Positions 11,241-23,967 of a stretch of DNA of 64,000 nt are shown here, piece after piece. This stretch comes from Lycorma delicatula. Its lineage: Eukaryota > Arthropoda > Insecta > Hemiptera > Fulgoridae. The position numbers were made by a program, and so were the translations under genes. Under the pieces are notes generated by a model. The model saw nothing but the letters and a program-made list of their open reading frames with translations, made no database searches and was not told the DNA's origin. Positions within the stretch are counted from its first letter, which is position 1. Every line of letters starts with the position of its first letter. Where the stretch lies: contig NC_134458.1 in assembly GCF_047948215.1 (NCBI RefSeq), positions 89,173,260 through 89,237,259 of the forward strand, in the 5' to 3' direction.

Positions 11241-13730
11241 AAAGTTATCCCTGTAAAAATTTTATATTCACTACGTGTTTGTACTTAAGTTTGTTATATC
11301 TACTCTCCTATGGCATTCCGACAAAATACCTTTTCTTCCTTCATATTCGTTTTTTTGCAGTCTTGTAACACCAGTTCTGAAAGATATGTTTTACTTTTAA
11401 TATGATCCAAGAAAATATATTATGCTTTGAACAACATTAAAGAATTTATTCAGGAAATCGTTCATAAAAAAAGCCATAATTACGGTACGAGAACAGATTT
11501 ATTACTTTAAATACAATTAACAAACAATTAAATTACTTTACAGTTCTGCATTTAACATTTCTTTATTTAATATTGAAAATTTAAACGCATTTGATCTCAA
11601 ATAAATCACAAAATTTTGGATAAATTTTTATATGGCTAATCGTGGTGTTTGTTTTTTACTTATCTTTATCCAATACTAAATTCATATACACTAAATATTT
11701 AAACTGAAAAAAAAAAATAAATAAAATAATGAAAAAGATTTTGACTTTCAAGTTAATTTTTTGTATCTACTGGTTTTGTTTTATCCCAAATGCTTAAAAA
11801 TCTCACAGAATATAAATTTAAGCAGAAATTTAATATTCTCCGCTTCATAAAAAGTTTTTTTTTAATAGTATTATTTAATTAAAAACATACTTTAAGATAT
11901 AACAGATTTGAATATCTTTTCCGTCTCGGTTAATTATATGAACTGTTCTGCGGCTATCACAATCTGTTCTTAAACAATGAAACTATACTGTTTTTGCAAC
12001 ATAATCCAAATATTTTGTAAACATAATTTTTTTAAATAATTTAACTTAATTATTTCTTTAATCCAGTCCATATATTTATTAATTATATTTTAGTTGTTTG
12101 TTTTTTATTAATGTACTTTCTTGAGAGTGAAAGATTTAAATTTATGGTTGTTTATTAAAATAAAATTATTTGCATTTTTTCTATATTTTTTAATATATTT
12201 TATACATCTTTTTTTATGGAAATTATTTTTTCTTATTTAATCAGGGTAATTAAATCTTTAATGTAAAGTGCTCAAAAGTAAATAAAAATATAATTGAAAT
12301 TATCATAAACAAATTTTTTAAATCTAGAAAACATCAATTTTATAAATCGATCGTAAAAAATTACAAGTTTTCATATTTGAAAATTTATGCTTATCAAAAA
12401 ACAGGGATGAAAATTTAATTAATAAAAAAATACAACTTAAACACGATGATTACCGTAGGAAATAATAAATTTATTATTTTTTTATTTTATCCTAATATAT
12501 ATTTACAAATATACATTTAAATTATAGCACCAAAAAGAGTAATTTTCTTTTTTTATCGACAGATGGCAATAGTAGAAAAATATTTCATCTTATATAAGTG
12601 ACTGAAACGGTTTAATATTTTAAATTATTATTGTATTTTAATTAAGTATGTAAATCGTTCTGATCTCTATGAAAACACTGAATATTTAAAGGAAAAAACA
12701 AAAGCAAATAAACGTAAAAAAATTATTCTTAAAATTAATTGAAGCTATATGACAAAAACTTAAATTTATGTAACAATTTTTTTGTGTCCTTTTAAATCAA
12801 CATTTTCATAAAATCTTTTTACATGCTCAGAATACTCGTTATTGAAATCCGGTATATTATAAATGAATTCAGGTTCATCTCTTAACAATTATGTGAATGA
12901 GATGTGAATGCTGCATAGAAGATTATATTTTAAAAATCATCAATAAAATGGCCGTATTGAAAAGCTTGCCTACTGAATACACGTTTTTCGTAAACAAAAG
13001 AAGCTTGTGAAGGGAGTGTAGGTACAGTTTTTAAACACATTAATAAACATAACTTATCGGGAAAATAGAATTCCAGTAAATACATAAATATGAGAAGTAT
13101 CATGAAAGTGATTTAAAATCGGTAAAGTTTTTTTTAATTTTTGTTTACTCTCTAATCCTTAATTGTTAACAATTTTAGTTGAAATCCATTCCCATTGGTT
13201 AAATTATTCACCAAAATTTATATTTAAAAAGAATGAAACTCGCATTTTAAACTTTAAAAGATTTTTCATAAAAAAAGAGAAAAAAATTATTCAAATGTTT
13301 CGCTTAAGATCAGAATGAAAAAGGGCTAATAGAAAAAAATCATTTTTGTCAAGAGAAGAAACTCTATTTAATACCTCAAAATTTGTTTCTCTAATGTTTG
13401 ATTTTTTCCGTTACATTTTCGACAAAACTATTTTTGTTTATCTTAAACGAATAATTGAAAAAAAGGATTTCCATTTGAATCTGGAGTTTCTCTTTAATAA
13501 TTTCAAAAATAATTCCTAAAAAAAATTGAAACGAGTGTTTCGGTGCGTGGAAACTCGACGGAAACGAAGCTTCTTACGCAATATTAAATGAATTATTAAT
13601 GGAGCAAAACAACGTCTACTCAATATACACAAATGACAGAATTTTTTATTAATAAAAAATATGAACTAACAATGAAACACACATACTATAAAAAAGAGAG
13701 AACGCGCGTATACGCATAAGTCGTGTATAA
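11241..13730. other. AT-rich sequence, no gene recognised
   Basis: Long A/T homopolymers and low-complexity sequence. An open stretch on the plus strand at about 13531-13650 follows directly after a stop codon and has no acceptor, so I do not call an exon. Confidence 0.5.
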
Positions 13731-13774
13731 GAGTGAAAGAGAGAGTGACAGACAGAGAGAGAGAGTGAGAGAGC
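13731..13774. repeat. GA-rich (GAGA) tract
   Basis: GAGAGAGTGACAGACAGAGA-type purine repeat. GAGA elements are common near arthropod promoters, but the tract may simply be a microsatellite. Confidence 0.85.
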
Positions 13775-13870
13775 ACTTACCGAATACGCTTGTTAGTATC
13801 GATATACATAGCTAGCGCGTGACGCTTTGTCGTGACGCTCGGCTTTTCTCAGTTGACTCCCCATCCCGAA
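13775..13870 (-). promoter_or_regulatory. possible 5' exon and promoter island with minus-strand donor
   Basis: A GC-richer patch carries a strong minus-strand donor (ATTCG then GTAAGTGC, with the exon ending at 13781) right beside the GAGA tract. Upstream in that sense come two GTGACGCT-like direct repeats and, on the plus strand, an initiator-like TCAGTT near 13849. This could be a short non-coding first exon of a leftward gene, possibly an alternative to the one at 11.0 kb. No acceptor or coding exon is identified. Confidence 0.3.
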
Positions 13871-15600
13871 GCCTGTGTTAAAATGTTTTCGCTTCAATAA
13901 AATTATCATTTAAATATTTCATGCTTTAATTTGTTATCTTACTGACCTTTTTTTATTTAATAAACTACATTAACCATTATTACATTTTCAAGTAATTTAC
14001 AAGTATTTAAACATTTAAAAAGATAACTTTATATTAGTAAAATTTAAAAAAAAAAAAAATCATAATTATGTTTATAAATATTAATTATTTGTACAGAAAA
14101 ATGGAATTAGTTTTATACTTAAACGATAACCTAAAAAAACTAATGAGGTACTATTATCACATTTTCTTTAAACATAAAAACGAAAATGTTATTTTGTATT
14201 ACTATATTATTGGTTACCGAACCAGTAATTGTAAAAACACAATTATTTTTCACCAGTTTGGAGTGGCTTCCTGGATCCCTGCAAATATTTAAAGTTAAGA
14301 TAAAACTAGACATCTAAATTACGATTAACATACGACAAGTTCATCCAAAAACCTTTTATTAAAATCAGTTTACTTTTATTTTCTAACAAAATTGGAATAT
14401 GGCTTATTTCCTTTAGTTTTCTACAAGCCTCAAAGATATGTAAAAAATACCGGATTCTAAACAATGTACAGATAAATTACCTTATATAGATGCGTGTAGT
14501 TTATTCATCTGTAATTTTCTCCGTTGGAAAAAATATACGTGTACCTAATAAATAATATTTATTGTTTAAAAATTATTTTTATTTTTCTCTAGCTTACCGA
14601 TCATACATTTGTTTACAACTTAACTACAGATGTTTATTGCCGATCATGGATTCCTCGCTGAAATTCCAAAAAAGAATATTTATAAAGGAAATCTTTTCAG
14701 ATTTTATTTGCATCAGTTCTTTTCCTTCCTGATAACATTTGTAAAAATTCATCGACTGTAGCAATTCACAAAAAAATTTCCTCCGGGTGAAGGAACCACC
14801 TTTGAAAATTTCAAAACTTTTTAATGAAAGTTGTGTATAGTTATTTGCTTGAATTTTCTTCGCTTTAAATGTTTCCGAAACAAGGATCAATTCCGTGTAA
14901 ATTAGTTTCAACTAAGTCGAACAGTTTTAATTTTTACATTTTTACCTTTTTCTTTTGTAAGACTATCTTGAGCGAGTAAATAATGGAAATCTATTTTTCA
15001 TCTAGAGGGACACATTACTGTTAAATATTTCATTTATGCAAATAAACTGTTATGTACTGTTAAAATAAATGCATTCCGTAGGTTTTGTTAAAAAACCAGT
15101 TATATCGTTCATGTGTAATCCGGTAAATAATAGAATAGTTACGACTGAGATAACCGAAAAATTTGAAACAAAGCCGATCAGATAAAAACCCCTTTTCTTT
15201 AATTTTTCTATGAAATTCAAATATAAAATGAAGATAACACATAGCTCAGAAATTATTTACAAAAGTAATTTTTGCTCAATAAAAAGATAGAGCTTGCTAT
15301 TAAAATTATTTTGATCAATCGTTAACTGAAGAAAATAATGTTCTGTTCAATAAATTGTTACCCGAATTTGATAAATCAGAAATTCATAAATAGAATTTAG
15401 TTTTTTTTTTTATTTTACTGGTAGAAACCACATAGTATCTTGATATAGGTTATATATGTATAACTATCGGTTTTATAAGACGTGTTTGAAATCAGCGATT
15501 CAAAATTTGAAAACGTAGAAAATGAAGCTACGACACGATCTCTGTTTAAGTTTTAGTGCTCAAATAATGACGGAGTTATCCGGTTAAACGGATGCCCAAA
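13871..15600. other. AT-rich sequence, no gene recognised
   Basis: Short chance open frames only. Minus-strand frames at 14624-14911 and 15060-15242 lack start context, splice sites or recognisable motifs. Confidence 0.5.
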
Positions 15601-15639
15601 ATTATTCTTAAATTTTATTATAGACATTGGTAAAAAAAA

Positions 15640-15720
15640 AGCTATTCAGATTGACCCAGTGTTTCTTGAGTTTTAAGTTAACAACGGCGCACCGACAAAC
15701 AAATAACGGATATTTTGATT
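15640..15720 (+). repeat. retroelement-type tail fragment
   Basis: CAGTGTTTCTTGAGTTTTAA, followed by an A/C-rich stretch with ACAAACAAATAA, matches in pattern the piece at 28,075-28,165 (CAGTGGTTTTTGAGTTTTAA, then AAATAAATAAATAA). Sequences like this often form the 3' end of non-LTR or other insect repeats. The parent element is not identified. Confidence 0.4.
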
Positions 15721-17399
15721 TATTTATAAAGATTACATTAAAAACATACTATATAAATGTAAAAAATAATCACATAATTTTAATATATATATATTTATTT
15801 ATTTATATTAAATAACTCATTTCGCGGTTTCTGAATTTCATCATCAGGTTAAATTATTAATCTAAAATTAAAAAAAATGTTTTTGTTCATCTGTAAAATT
15901 AAGCCAACACCCAGAGAGGATTACAAAATGATCGATCAGTACTTTTCTAACATATATTTTTTCAGCAGATATTTACAATAAGTATGTTTTAGCGGTTTTG
16001 AATAACTGTTAGATATATTATTCGGTAGCAATAAATATAGAAATATTACGGTTTTTAAAATATTTAGATAAAATTAAATTTGTAACAAAACACAACTTTT
16101 CTTTGTTAGTTTGTGTATTTGTTAGTAGTATGTAGCTATGGCAAAACTAACACGTTATAAGTAGATGTGTGTTCATTATTTTTAGGTGAATATCAGCTTA
16201 ACTTTACTGTAAGATTTGAAGTTACGATTGATTTATTAAACTTTTCGTATCATTTGTTTTTAAAAGTATATTATTTGACTTTAGAATTCAGCATCGGTTG
16301 GAATTTTACGGCTAATAGGAATAAAACAACTGTCACTATCAGTAACAGAAATATTACTTGGCTCCGCAGAAAAAGACACGATATCTAACGTATCGATTTT
16401 AACGTAGGTTAAAACCCACAATATTGTGTTAAATGTGAATGTTGTTTTATAAAAGTTCTCTTTTTTTAAATTAATATTTCACCTACGACGCTGTTCAAAA
16501 GTCGCGAAATGTTTAGTTTTTAAGAAATTTGTTTAAAATTTATTCGTGTAATATTTTAAGATTAATAAAATAGTTTAATTTTTAAATATATATATATTTG
16601 AATTTGAAAATTTATACTTCGCTTCTTTAATACATTAAAACTAAGCGGGTGAAAATCATAATTATAATTTACCGTGTAATATCACGGGTACGACGCACAA
16701 AACTTCACTTAACTTCGGACTTAGGTCCAATAAACATTACTGTATGTTTCACAAACCTTTTTGTTAAACGTGAAAATAAAATTTTATATTGTTAGCAAAA
16801 CCTGATGCGTTGTATAGTCTGGTATTAATTAATAAATAAACATAAGCTTGGTTATGTTGAGAAATATATGTTAATAAAATATTATCAGTTTTTTTTTGTT
16901 ATATTTGTAATAGATAATTACTTATATAACTGAACTATTAAAACCATTGCTTTAAAATATGCAGGAAAAAAAAGATTTTTCTACATTTTTTTATAACTTA
17001 TGATAAAAAAACAAAAAAACAATAAAAATTAGTGTAATAAATTAATAAAGATTCTGAAGTCATTTTATTAATTTAAATTAGGTAGACTTTCAACCCTCTG
17101 AATCACTTAACAAAACAATCCCCTGCTGTTAGCCACATAATCCTTAAACTACTAGGGGGAGAACAGATGCCACAGTCGCATATCCATCTAATCTGTAAAA
17201 AATAGAATGCTTACCAAGATAAATTGTTAAATTCTTCCTTTTTTATATCAATTAAAAGCGTTCGTAATTACTATTTTTCTTTTTAAATAAATATATACGT
17301 ATGAGAATTACGAAATAATTCACTCGTGGTGTTTTAATTAATTAATTAAAAAATAAGATTTTATTACGTACGGGTTTTCCTGTAATTAAATTGAAGTTT

Positions 17400-17545
17400 T
17401 AAATTATTTTTATTACACGCGACTGTCCAAAAAGCAGTGTAATGTATTTAGGGTGTACGTATGTTCCACCGTAACAGCTCAACGGCTGATTTATGACCCC
17501 GCGATGTAATCCTTACGTTACCGGGAGTGTCATAGGATATATATA
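17400..17545. repeat. repeat-like patch
   Basis: A GC-richer stretch (around TTCCACCGTAACAGCTCAAC) ending in a short (AT)n tract at about 17537-17553. It looks like the conserved part of an old interspersed repeat. I cannot name the family. Confidence 0.3.
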
Positions 17546-17553
17546 TATATATA

Positions 17554-18783
17554 CGTTTAAATAAATTTAAAAAATTAGAAAAAATTAAAATATTTACAAA
17601 TACTACATACAAAATTGTCACTAGCACACTCTTTAATTATTCTATATTAAAGAGCGATTGGCAGTCATGTTTTAAATTTTTTAATATTTATCTCTTGTTT
17701 TAAAAGACTTAATTATAGCTGATATTTTAATCTTCTGTAGTAGGTTGTAAATTATGAAATTTAAAACAATTTAAAAAAATTTATTTTTACTTAAATTTAT
17801 TTTACAAAAAAAGACCTAATATGTTTTGCTAAAAAAAAAGTCTTTGTAAGACGCACTAAAATCTAATAAAAATAAATAAGTTATTCATGCAAATGAATTA
17901 AAGAGAACAATTTTCAGATGATGAAAGAAGAAGAATCTATATAATTTTTTCATTGTTTGAAAACAATAGGAAGAAATTAAAGACAATATAAAAAAATAAT
18001 AGATGAAAAATATTTCTTAAAAAGTATAAAATGTTTTTATATTTTCATAACTCCCTTAGGAGTTTATGAAACTGGTTGAATTCTTTTTAATTCAACCAGA
18101 TATACTTAATAGATTAGTACATTTTATGCTTTATTACAGTTTAATCCCTTTTGTTTTTTAAAAATATTTTTTCGAAAGTAATTTTTTATTTGTCAGTGGA
18201 ATATCAAAAACATTTTAATGTAAATATGACACTTTTTTATTTTAAGAAATACTTTAATTTTTTAAATATTTATCATTTTATAAAGGCGGCGCTTTCCTTT
18301 TTTAATTCTGGTTATTTTTTTATGAAATCGTTTGCGAAGTTATGTTTATAGATCCTTATTAAGAATTCTCTGATTTTACACCATGCCAGTAAAAAAATAC
18401 TAATCTCATCTACAGCATTTTTAATGTTTATTGGCTTTTATGCTCCACTTATAAACGATGAATTCATTCATTCGTACTGAGGTACGATTCATTTAAAAAC
18501 TTTTTAGATGAGACGCTTGAACGAATTATTTTTTATAGCTCTTTTGAGGAAATCAATTCATTAAAACAAATCGTACACCAAAACATTATTTTACTTCGTT
18601 TCAGGTCATCCCGAGGGTCGTTCTTGAGGTAATTTATGTATGTATAAAGAAGTATGCAATTACTGCAGGGTAACCAACGATTTATTTGTTACACTGTAGT
18701 ATTTATTTTCTTTTTATTAATTAATTTGTTTTATTTTTTTCTATAAAAATAATGATTTCCATAGTTCAGATAGCAAATGATAG
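17554..18783. other. AT-rich sequence, no gene recognised
   Basis: Includes a small hairpin at 18072-18099 (CTGGTTGAATT, short loop, complement). The open frame at 18151-18351 is Phe/Lys/Asn-rich low-complexity sequence. Confidence 0.5.
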
Positions 18784-19323
18784 CAGGGTATCCCACGAAG
18801 AAACGGAGAAACTTTTGGGTCATGATCTACTGATGAATATAATGAAAAAGGTTCACATAAAAATAGGTCAGGAAAGGCTTTTTTTCGAGTTACGACTAGC
18901 AAAAGATTTTGCCCGGATTTCAGCTCTTATAATAAAAAAAAACCCTATTGCAATTTTTGAGACCCAAATTAAGAGTAAAGCTGTGATTTCTTACGTAATT
19001 TGAGCAGGGGAATAGGATAAAATAGGTTCCAGAATTGTAATTCCATTAATTTTTAAGATATCCGACGTAAAACACAAAATTCGGTGTCAACATTTTTTTT
19101 TTAAGTTTGTAGTAGAGTATCTTTGTTAAATGATTAACAATACAAAATATTTAAAACAAAACTTGTAGAAAATTTAATTCTTAGAAAATTAATGTAAATA
19201 TAGCCAATAAAAAGTAAATAAAAACTTAAAAAAAACGGTGTTTATTGAAGTAAAACAGACGAAAAATAAGACAGAAAATCGTATTATTCTTCCTGTACCT
19301 AATAAAGATTCTTTTTAAACATT

Positions 19324-19510
19324 CTTCAGCTTATCAGTATTTACCAACGGAAGGGTCATTTTCAACGTGTTCGTTTTCTGTTGAACGCCATCGTGTTAAT
19401 GATGAACATCGTGTGATTCAGCGTTGCCCAGGCACTACTACAAGGCGAATTTCATGTCGCACTGGTTTGTCAAAAAGAAATTGTGGCGCACCTACGGAAA
19501 GAAAATGTTT
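19324..19510 (+). pseudogene. mariner transposase remnant (helix-turn-helix region)
   Basis: The plus-strand frame contains HRVIQRCPGTTTRRISCRTG. This resembles the second DNA-binding helix-turn-helix segment of mariner-type transposases, which commonly reads as a T-x-x-R-R-I core followed by a TGLSK-like turn. The expected continuation (LWRT) is found in the neighbouring frame, so there is at least one frameshift. No catalytic Asp region remains: the segment is cut off by the central hairpin and the right inverted arm. It is non-functional. Assignment to the superfamily is by motif and by the surrounding inverted termini, and the exact subfamily is uncertain. Confidence 0.55.
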
Positions 19511-19515
19511 ATCTT

Positions 19516-19568
19516 TTCCGCCTGCAGAAGGTTCAAAATTTACGATTTTGAACCTTCTGCAGGCGGAA
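19516..19568. repeat. perfect 24-bp-arm hairpin, 5-bp loop
   Basis: The left arm 19,516-19,539 (TTCCGCCTGCAGAAGGTTCA and four more bases) is exactly complementary to 19,545-19,568. A third partial copy of the motif (GGTTCAAATTTTCAGGCGG) follows directly. The hairpin lies at the centre of the foldback element. Confidence 0.95.
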
Positions 19569-20231
19569 GGTTCAAATTTTCAGGCGGCAGGTCTATTTTC
19601 TGTCTGTTTTGCTTCAATAAAAACCCGATTTTTACTAGCTTTTGTTTACTTTTTATTGATTGTGTTAATATTAATCTTCTCAGAATTAAATTTTCTACAA
19701 GTTTTGTTTCAATTTTTTTGAATTAATTAGTCATTTAACAATGCTATTGTATTACAAACCTAAAAAAAATTGTTTTTTGATACGGAGTTTTGTGTTTTAC
19801 GTCACATATCTTAAAAGCTACTTGATTTTACAGTTCTATGAGTTGTTTTATCCTATATCCCACCTCAAATTACGTAAGAAACCACCAGCTTTACTCCCTA
19901 ATTTGGGTCGCAAAAATTAGAGAAGGGCTTCTTTTTATTAGAACAGCTGAAATCCGGGCAAAATCTTTCGCTAGTCGTAACTCGAAAAAAAAAGCCATTC
20001 CTGACCTATTTTTATGTGAACCTTTTTCATTATATTCATCAGTAGATCATGACCCTAAAGTCTCTCCGTTTCTTTGTGGGATACTGTGAAATTTTTATTT
20101 CACAGTACATATTTTGTTTTGTGGTTAGTTATACAAAAATTTAATACACATTGATGTTAATTTTATTAAATGATGCAGTACTAGAAATTAATAGCAAAGT
20201 TAACTTACCAAAAATATTTTATTTAGGATTA

Positions 20232-20960
20232 TCTATATAAAAAAAATTTAAATGTTCGTTTGTTCAAAATCTTAAATTTCCGAAATTTCTTCACCGATTG
20301 CTTTGAAATTTTGACACAACGTTGCATTCAAATACGCGCGTGTTTTTGTATACTTACATTTATATACCTAAAATGTCACACCTGTGGTAAAAACATGCTT
20401 TTTTTGAAAAACAGAGCTATCTATTGGTCGTAAAAGCAACACACGCTATACTAAATATTTTACGATTCCATTTCAGTGTTTCCGATTTTGTGCTCGCTGT
20501 AGACTAAAAATCTGCTGGACCAATTTACGCGCGGGAAAAAAGGGAGAAAGGGAAAATCGGAAAAGGGAAATAAGGAAAAATCAAAAAAGGTAAAAGGGAA
20601 GAAGGTAAAAAGGAAAGAAGCGGAAAATGAAAAAACGGGAAAATGGGAAAAAGGGGAAAGGAGAAAAAAGAAAAGGGGAAAATGGGAAATGATAAGGGGA
20701 AGGGAAATGAGGGATGGAAAGGGGAGGAAATGGGGAAATGTGAAAGGAAAGGGGGGAAGGGAAAAGGAATATGGTAAAAATGAAAATTGGAGAAAGAAAA
20801 ATGGGAAAAGGAAAGGGAAAAGGGAGAAAGGGAAAGGTTAAATTTTGTGAAGTTCCGTAATGTTCATTTTGTTAATGTTTTATCAAACTTTCAATTGTGT
20901 TCATTTAATCTATATATATACTCAAATCTAGCAATAGCGATGCATTTCCGGGTCTGCTAG
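20232..20960 (+). mobile_element. non-autonomous Helitron
   Basis: It starts with TCTATATAAAA after an A and ends GGGTCTGCTAG before a T. This fits Helitrons, which insert between A and T, begin with TC and end CTRR. The 5' part has the phrase ACCGATTGCTTTGAAATTTT, and a related phrase occurs in the minus-strand Helitron-like element at 28.2-28.5 kb. There is no Rep/helicase coding. The expected 3' hairpin is decayed. A long purine tract (20,533-20,838) occupies much of the interior. Confidence 0.7.
20533..20838 (+). repeat. purine-only tract of about 300 bp (GGGAAA-type)
   Basis: Almost every base on the plus strand is A or G, in irregular GGGAAAA/GGAAAG units. The tract lies inside the Helitron. 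Such polypurine-polypyrimidine DNA can adopt triplex (H-DNA) structures. No coding potential. Confidence 0.95.
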
Positions 20961-22083
20961 TAATAAATAATTCTTATGATATAAGGATCAAAAAGATCGA
21001 TAGAAGAGGAAGAGAGAGGTACTCGCTAGCTTCTGGTAAACTTATTTACTACATACACCTGCCTACAAGGCGAAGTTATACTGTTTCTACTTCTCCGATG
21101 TGTTCTGAATACGAATTAAGGTTAGGCTAGGTATTTTTCAAACGCTACAAAATTTATTTCTCGTTACTTGAAAACTGTTTACCAAAACAACTGAAAACTG
21201 TTTAAAATCGTTTCACAGCATTTAAAATGAAAAAAAATTACAAGGCTCTCCTCGTGATCCTATTTCAAAATTGCTTAAACAGTGACTTATTTTTCTTTGA
21301 AGTAGTATAGATTAAATCGTATTATAACGATTAAAATATTTTATATTTGCTTAATTACAATATTAATTATACTGTAATTAGAGTTCGTTTTGTGGATATA
21401 GCCCGGTAATTAAGATTACTTCAAAAGATGGCTGGCCTAATACCGAATTAATGGGTCGTTTTCTTATCTCTTATTCTATTTTGTAGAATGATGGTTTTTG
21501 GCAAGTTTTCAATTTTTAAGTATTGTATTCGTTTTCATCACCCCATACATTTATTCAAATAACAATGAATTATTTACCTATTATCTTTTTTTAAGGTTTT
21601 CATAATTAAAATCCATTTGAATGAAAATTAAAACCCACGCGTACGCGCATATAGATTAACGGTTACTATAATTTCAGAAAATTTCGCTGAATGCACAACT
21701 AGTTTAAATAAAAATGTACACCTAGCTTTTTCATGTTAAAATTTTATAAATCTGCATTCATTTTGAAAGTGATTAGGACTAATGAATTTTTATGCAAATT
21801 TACCTATATTTAGCTAAAATAAATTAATCGTATAATATTAACAATGTTACAAACTTTCCATACGGATTTAAATACTGTAAATGTGTAAGACGCACAAGAA
21901 AAGTATAATAAATCAATAAAAAAATTATTACAATTTTTTTTTTTTACAAATTATTGAAGATTATTACAATATTTCTTTATAAAATATTCTTTAAGGTAGT
22001 TACACATGTCACATGAAAGAAAAAACCGGACAAACAGAAAATTCGAACAATCTTTTCCGTTTGTTTTGAAGAAGTATATAAAA
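20961..22083. other. AT-rich sequence, no gene recognised
   Basis: A slightly GC-richer stretch at about 21,000-21,170 contains GCTACAAAATTTATT, resembling motifs at 5.2 and 25.2 kb. Otherwise I see nothing that I can support. Confidence 0.45.
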
Positions 22084-22640
22084 TGTGTACCAGGAAAAGA
22101 TATACGCTTTTGATTTAGTATCACTCGCCCATTCTCCCATCGATTCTATTGAAACTTTACAGACCTTTTAAGGAAGGTTGTAAAATGTTTCTGTAAAAAT
22201 TTCACTCTTCTAGCATTTATAGAAACAAAATGGTGGCTTTCAAATGAAAACATCAATTTCAGATAAACCACATTTTTTATTTATTGCAAAATAGCTGGTA
22301 AAAACAATTAAAAACAGACAAATTACCAAATGTAAACAACTGCTAAAATTAGACATTTTTGTATGACTTAATAAAGAAAGCATTGTACTCAAACTGAAAT
22401 CCATCAACAGCGACTCACTGGTAACATCATTTAATAAATCCTGTGCATGCATTCGTAAAGAAATGTCGGTATTTTTATTTGAAAGCAGCCATTTTGTTTC
22501 TATAAATGCTAGAAATTTAACATTTTCACAGAGCATTTTTAGAATCTTCCTTGAAAAGTCTGTAAATTTTCAATAGAATCGGAGGGGGAATGGGCCAGTG
22601 GTACTAAATCAAAAGCGTATACTTCTTCGTGGGACACACA
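22084..22640. mobile_element. 557-bp foldback MITE
   Basis: About 180-bp arms (22,084-22,265 and 22,455-22,640) are inverted copies sharing ATACGCTTTTGATTTAGTA, CGATTCTATTGAAA and CTAGCATTTATAGAAACAAA. The outer tip of the right arm, read inward, is CTGTGTGTCCCACGAAGAAG. That tip resembles the CAGGGTATCCCACGAAGAAA tip of the 18.8-kb element, so both may be mobilised by the same mariner-like transposase. The interior holds no transposase. The minus-strand frame at 22,240-22,536 is a translation of the arm. Confidence 0.8.
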
Positions 22641-23931
22641 GTATTACGAACCATTTGATAGGGAAAAATATTTATGAAATATGAAATCTATTCTTTTATC
22701 CGTTTTTGCTGAATTTTAAGTTTTCTAAAAAATAAATCCTGTAGGAATTACTGCAAATTACGCGTGAAATTTACTTCGGTTTTTCATCTGTTTTCCCGAT
22801 AGTGCAATTTCAATGTTCCATACCTTGGTTAACAAAATACGTAAAAGATTAATAATGTTTAAATACATTTTTTTTATTTTTTATATTTTAAGTAAATATT
22901 AAAAGGTTTTCCTAAGTTTAATTTTAATACGGCTACCAACTGGAGAAAAGTTACAATTTCGTATTTTCACTAGTGTTTTAACAATACAACTACGGTACAT
23001 AAAGTTTTTTAATCTCAACGACAGTGGGATGAAAAGAGGGAAGAGGGAAGTGTCAGTTTCCACAATTTCAACCACATATCAAATAAGAGTACAGTAACTT
23101 CACAGTGCGTCATAGCGAAACAACTTTGCAGTTAAATTAAAGGTCCGTGCCGTGTTGCAGGACTATGTGAAATCTGTGAAATTTTTATTTTCAAACCTTT
23201 TTCCATTTCATTGTTAATTGAAATTTTGAAACTCTGTGAAACGTAATACTGATAGCGTTTTTGAAATGCATATTTCAATACAAAAAAAAATTCCTCTTTA
23301 CTGAAAACCGAGATACCAATTATTTTTAAAGATTACTACGTTATTGAAACATACCGTTGGGAAGAAAAACCATATACAACAGATAAAACTGTCTTTAAAT
23401 ATATATAGACATTTTATATGCTATCTTAACAAATTTATGGATCAATGAAATTGGATTGCTGGAAAATAGAGGAAAAATAGATAATTTATAAGTAATTTTT
23501 TGAAATTCCTACAGATTACCATCAAATAAAATAAGACTCAAAATAACATAGCAAAGAACAGAACTTATATCTAATGCTTCATAAAATATAACTTATCAAA
23601 GATAAGCGTTTTCAAATCGTGACGCGTGCTATAGTAAAAATAATCAATATTTAAATTTAAATATTAAAATTAATAACTTTAATATTAAAATTTTTAATAT
23701 CTGCAACTTAAAATATATGGTAAATTTTAATTGTAATACTGTTGTATGAATTATAATTTTTTATATTTATTCATCAAATTAGTTTGTTAATATAAGTTAA
23801 GTGTGTTAAGCAACGATTTACGTTTTTAAAAAATGCTTATTTATTTTTATTTACATTAATATAATTTTATAACTGATATTCCTTTAATTATATTTTTATA
23901 TTAATTATTATTAGTAAACTTGCTAATTACA

Positions 23932-23967
<36 letters not shown>

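Larger units (their letters stand above)
18784..20086. mobile_element. mariner-derived foldback element with about 490-bp inverted arms
   Basis: The left arm (about 18,784-19,280) and right arm (about 19,590-20,086) are reverse complements with moderate divergence. Both begin at terminal motifs resembling CAGGGTATCCCACGAAGAAA (the right end reads TTTCTTTGTGGGATACTG). Shared inner blocks include GGTTCACATAAAAATAGGTC and GATTTTGCCCGGATTTCAGC. Between the arms lies a transposase remnant (19,324-19,510) and a perfect 24-bp-arm hairpin. The open frames at 18,752-19,003 and 19,838-20,089 are translations of the two arms, not genes. A related terminal repeat lies at 63,877-64,000. Confidence 0.85.

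Noticed and set aside
13531..13650. Open stretch with protein-like composition (ECFGAWKLDGNEASYAIL and on)
   Set aside because: It starts right after a stop, has no ATG or acceptor, and is no longer than expected by chance in a window of this size.
18752..20089. Two separate small proteins at 18,752-19,003 and 19,838-20,089
   Set aside because: They are translations of the inverted arms of one foldback element.
22240..22536. 98-codon minus-strand protein
   Set aside because: It spans the right arm and loop of a foldback MITE, with no domain.
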